Positions 62,160 to 64,000 of a stretch of 64,000 bases of DNA are shown here, piece by piece. This stretch comes from Oscillospiraceae bacterium. Lineage in GTDB: Bacteria > Bacillota > Clostridia > Oscillospirales > Acutalibacteraceae. Under the pieces are notes generated by a model. That model was not told the origin of the DNA, made no database searches, and saw only the letters and a list, made by a program, of their open reading frames with translations. Location of the stretch: assembly GCA_022483045.1 (NCBI GenBank), contig JAKVOA010000001.1, positions 1,758,661 to 1,822,660 of the forward strand. Direction: 5' to 3'. The translations under genes and the position numbers were made by a program. Within the stretch, counting starts at the first letter, position 1; every line of letters begins with the position of its first letter.

Positions 62160-62160
62160 C

Positions 62161-62499
62161 ATGGCGAATCGCAACCGGAAAATCCAGCTCAAATTCCGCG
62201 TCACTCCGCAGGAGCGTGAAATGATTGAACAGAAGATGGCGCAGCTCGGCACGAAAAATATGGCGGCGTATCTCCGCAAAATCTCCATCGACGGGTATGT
62301 GGTGAAGCTCGAACTGCCAGAGCTGAAGGAGATGGTTTTCCTCCTGCGCCGGTCCAGCAACAACTTAAACCAGCTTACCAAGCGGGTGCATGAAACGGGG
62401 CGCGTTTACAGCTCGGATTTGGAGGATATTGTCCAAAATCAGGAACGGCTGTGGCAGGCGGCAAATGATATTCTCGCCGTACTTGCTAAATTAAAATAG
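62161..62499 (+). CDS. mobC: MobC-like relaxosome accessory protein
   Basis: 112 residues from the ATG at 62161. A ribbon-helix-helix-like start (RKIQLKFRVTPQEREMIEQK) is followed by MAAYLRKISIDGYVVKLELP and RRSSNNLNQLTKRVHETGRV, the typical MobC pattern. MobC binds oriT and helps the relaxase melt the nic site. In related ICEs a MobP-type relaxase gene follows directly; here a terminator and CD1845 follow instead. Complete frame. Confidence 0.88.
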   Translation: MANRNRKIQLKFRVTPQEREMIEQKMAQLGTKNMAAYLRKISIDGYVVKLELPELKEMVFLLRRSSNNLNQLTKRVHETGRVYSSDLEDIVQNQERLWQAANDILAVLAKLK

Positions 62500-62526
62500 G
62501 GGCGTATGCCCCGCTGTTTTTTGCCG
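62498..62526 (+). terminator. Terminator after mobC
   Basis: GGGGC-GTAT-GCCCC hairpin (62499-62512) followed by GCTGTTTTTTG. Confidence 0.75.
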
Positions 62527-62581
62527 CATCCTTGAAAAAAACAGCAAAGGCGTTATAGTAAATTATAAAGGGGGCCGATTT

Positions 62582-62872
62582 ATGAGGCTGATACTGAAAA
62601 TACTCGTCGCTCCGGTCATTGTGGTTCTGACCATTTTCGTCTGGATTTGCTCCGGTCTGCTGTACTGCTCGGCGTGGGTGTTCGGCCTTGCGGGAACGGT
62701 CCTCGGCATCTTCGGTGTGCTGGCACTGATTACTCATCAGGTAACGAACGGGATCGTCCTGCTGGTGATGGCGTTTCTCGTCAGTCCGTTCGGAATCCCG
62801 ATGGCTGCGGCGTGGTTAATCGGCAAGATACAGGATTTGCGGTATGCGATTCAGGACCGGGTTTATGATTAA
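62582..62872 (+). CDS. CD1845 family small membrane protein
   Basis: 96 residues, ATG behind GGGGG. Two to three hydrophobic helices (LKILVAPVIVVLTIFVWICS, VFGLAGTVLGIFGVLALITH, IVLLVMAFLVSPFGIPMAAA) and the family C-terminus IGKIQDLRYAIQDR. Homologue in the IME at 25009-25317. Last recognisable ICE2 gene in the window. Function unknown. Confidence 0.8.
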   Translation: MRLILKILVAPVIVVLTIFVWICSGLLYCSAWVFGLAGTVLGIFGVLALITHQVTNGIVLLVMAFLVSPFGIPMAAAWLIGKIQDLRYAIQDRVYD

Positions 62873-62894
62873 TGCAGAGAGCCTGTAATTAAAA

Positions 62895-62924
62895 GCGCGG
62901 AGCTTTCTTGGAAGTTCCGCGCCA
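62895..62924 (+). terminator. Terminator after the CD1845 gene
   Basis: GCGCGGA / TCCGCGC with a second inner AGCTT/AAGnT stem, followed by CATTTTACC. It lies before the convergent gene ending at 62945-63064. Confidence 0.65.
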
Positions 62925-63063
62925 TTTTACCAATTGTAAGGAGTCTAAGTATAAAACATAATGGGAATTTCTCGATCAACGACTGTAATTCCAGGCTTCT
63001 TATCTGTTTTGACCTCTGGGTAATATTCATATCTCAGGAACTTGTCGTCCTTATTATATCTGC

Positions 63064-63732
63064 CTAAACTTGACCATCTGTATCGTCCTTTTTAATCGTT
63101 TTCTCTACATAGTCCAGCATGCCTTCCAATGTGTCGTGGTAGAACATCTCCGCATCGTCTGTTTTCTTTGCGATGAAAACATAGCCGACGTTCTCCTTTT
63201 TCTTATACACGACAAGAATCCGTTCGCCCTGCTTATTATCGTAATAGGCATACTTCTCAGCGCCGTCTGTGTATTCAGCGTGATATTTACCCTTGAGCTT
63301 TGCTTCCTCTTTCAATTCTAAGAAGGCAAGTATCTCTTTTTGCGCTTCATGGATAGCGTCTAGTTTCTTTTCAACTGCCATAATAGCTACTGCCATACAA
63401 AGCATAGTTGGATCAAGTGGTATCTGCGTCATTCTAGCAAGACCGCCACCAACGCTACCGTTGGCTGCTTTAAGATTACCAATAAACTGACCTCCACTTT
63501 GAAACATAGTCTTTCCCGCAGTATTAACAAAGTACAGACCACTTTGTCCAGCACCACTCACTGCATAGCTTACAAGCTGTGTTAAGGGTTGGAAAACTAC
63601 ACCCAATGCAACTGCTTTCTCGATAGGAAATTTCTGCGTTTCAGTCATATCGATATTCATTTTTACAAGCTCTGACGGAGGATAATATTCAACATCGATC
63701 ATTGCTTGCACAAGTGCATTTTTATTTTCCAT
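63064..63732 (-). CDS. Unknown protein with a -1 frame C-terminal extension
   Basis: 222 residues from the ATG at 63732 (GGGAGG upstream); the frame opens at 63795. It starts ENKNALVQAMIDVEYYPPSE and contains a Gly-rich stretch (GGQFIGNLKAANGSVGGGLA), a short hydrophobic helix near LDPTMLCMAVAIMAV and a charged C-terminal half. The frame ends at 63064 (DGQV), but the -1 frame, entered at TTAAAAAGG near 63092, continues as RYNKDDKFLRYEYYPEVKTD to a stop at 62945. That sequence reads like protein, so either a base is missing or translation slips. No family is recognised. Its link to ICE2 is unclear. Confidence 0.6.
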   Translation of the reverse strand: MENKNALVQAMIDVEYYPPSELVKMNIDMTETQKFPIEKAVALGVVFQPLTQLVSYAVSGAGQSGLYFVNTAGKTMFQSGGQFIGNLKAANGSVGGGLARMTQIPLDPTMLCMAVAIMAVEKKLDAIHEAQKEILAFLELKEEAKLKGKYHAEYTDGAEKYAYYDNKQGERILVVYKKKENVGYVFIAKKTDDAEMFYHDTLEGMLDYVEKTIKKDDTDGQV

Positions 63733-64000
63733 TATGGTTTCCTCCCATATCAAGTCTATAACAGCGCATGCAAATTTCGCGTTTTTCTCTGACATCTATC
63801 CTGACCACACGCCGAGCACCGACATCAATATCGTCCACTCGCGCCCGAAATTAGCCCTCTGGACTGATTCCATCAAAGCGATATTTTGGCGGTTTCGACT
63901 CACCGGTTTTTTGCCCTCAAGCCCCGAAAGCACCAGCATTATCGGGCTTTTCGCACATCCGTCAGTTTACCCTAGACATCAATACCACGCACTCAACGTG
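63733..64000. other. No recognisable gene
   Basis: A plus-strand frame is open from about 63760 to the window edge but has no start codon or ribosome site and no similarity I recognise. No terminator, repeat or att-like sequence stands out. It may be ICE2 right-end or neighbouring DNA. Confidence 0.4.

Larger units (their letters stand above)
27995..64000 (+). mobile_element. ICE2: near-complete Tn1549-type conjugative element, right end not in window
   Basis: The plus-strand block from parA (28185) to CD1845 (62872) has the order parA, parB, secreted proteins, replication-like gene, pcfB, virD4, maff2, virB6, prgI, virB4, NlpC/P60, DUF4315, DUF4366, topB, ArdC/YodL, TTRAP, cargo, helicase, DUF3849, mobC, CD1845. 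All long frames are open. No integrase, relaxase or att site is seen, so the right end and possibly the recombination module lie beyond 64000. The block is visibly GC-richer than the IME. Confidence 0.8.

Noticed and set aside
1..64000. CRISPR arrays, rRNA and tRNA genes
   Set aside because: No regularly spaced repeats and no recognisable rRNA or tRNA sequences were seen in the window.
63755..64000. Open plus-strand frame running to the right edge
   Set aside because: No start codon with ribosome site, no recognisable motif; could be chance in a short GC-balanced segment.

Overview
The window is made almost entirely of mobile DNA from a Clostridia-type Firmicute, most likely a gut Oscillospiraceae or Lachnospiraceae. 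Supporting signs are the Tn1549-type conjugation genes (PrgI, Maff2, DUF4315, DUF4366, TTRAP, CD1845, TnpV and TnpW families), strong AGGAGG ribosome sites, and frequent TTG or GTG starts. I see no rRNA, tRNA, CRISPR array or housekeeping gene.

Layout. (1) 1-18961, minus strand: ICE1, a decayed conjugation module. It reads from a beheaded virD4 through two tandem maff2 copies, virB6, prgI, a truncated virB4, an NlpC/P60 hydrolase, DUF4315, DUF4366, topB, a CHC2 primase, an ArdC/YodL-like gene, TTRAP and an alkyltransferase-like cargo gene to a giant methylase-helicase gene that leaves the left edge. Several 1-2 nt deletions, one in-frame stop and a roughly 0.65 kb deletion in virB4 make it transfer-defective. 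(2) About 18962-27994: an AT-richer integrative mobilizable element (IME) inserted in the ICE1 virD4 gene. It carries TnpW, a RepA-like ATPase, a CHC2 primase, a MobQ relaxase with a recognisable oriT, a MunI-type (CAATTG) restriction-modification system with a controller protein, TnpV, and a large serine recombinase that lacks its catalytic N-terminus. (3) About 27995-62900, plus strand: ICE2, a GC-richer and almost fully intact second conjugation module that starts exactly where the recombinase is cut. It holds parA-parB, three secreted or surface proteins, a replication-initiator-like gene, pcfB, virD4, maff2, virB6, prgI, virB4, NlpC/P60, topB, ArdC/YodL, TTRAP, a cargo insert, a 2462-residue methylase-helicase, DUF3849, mobC and CD1845. 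(4) 49417-53640: the cargo insert, made of a structured leader RNA, an aminotransferase and ornithine-cyclodeaminase-family operon, and an IS110-family element. (5) 62945-64000: an unrecognised gene with a -1 frame extension, then DNA with no recognisable gene.

How the parts work together. ICE2 encodes the T4SS core: VirD4 coupling protein, VirB4 ATPase, VirB6 channel, and a wall hydrolase to open the peptidoglycan. It also encodes DNA processing (TopB, helicase, MobC) and partition. No MobP-type relaxase follows mobC here, so it is either missing or beyond the right edge. The IME has its own relaxase and oriT but no secretion genes, so it would depend on a T4SS such as that of ICE2; by landing in virD4 it disabled the one in ICE1. 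The most interesting observation is that both giant helicase genes contain, in the +1 frame and behind their own ribosome site, a complete tnpV gene. TnpV is also present as a free-standing gene in the IME, which shows the nested frames are real coding sequence overprinted on a disordered helicase linker.
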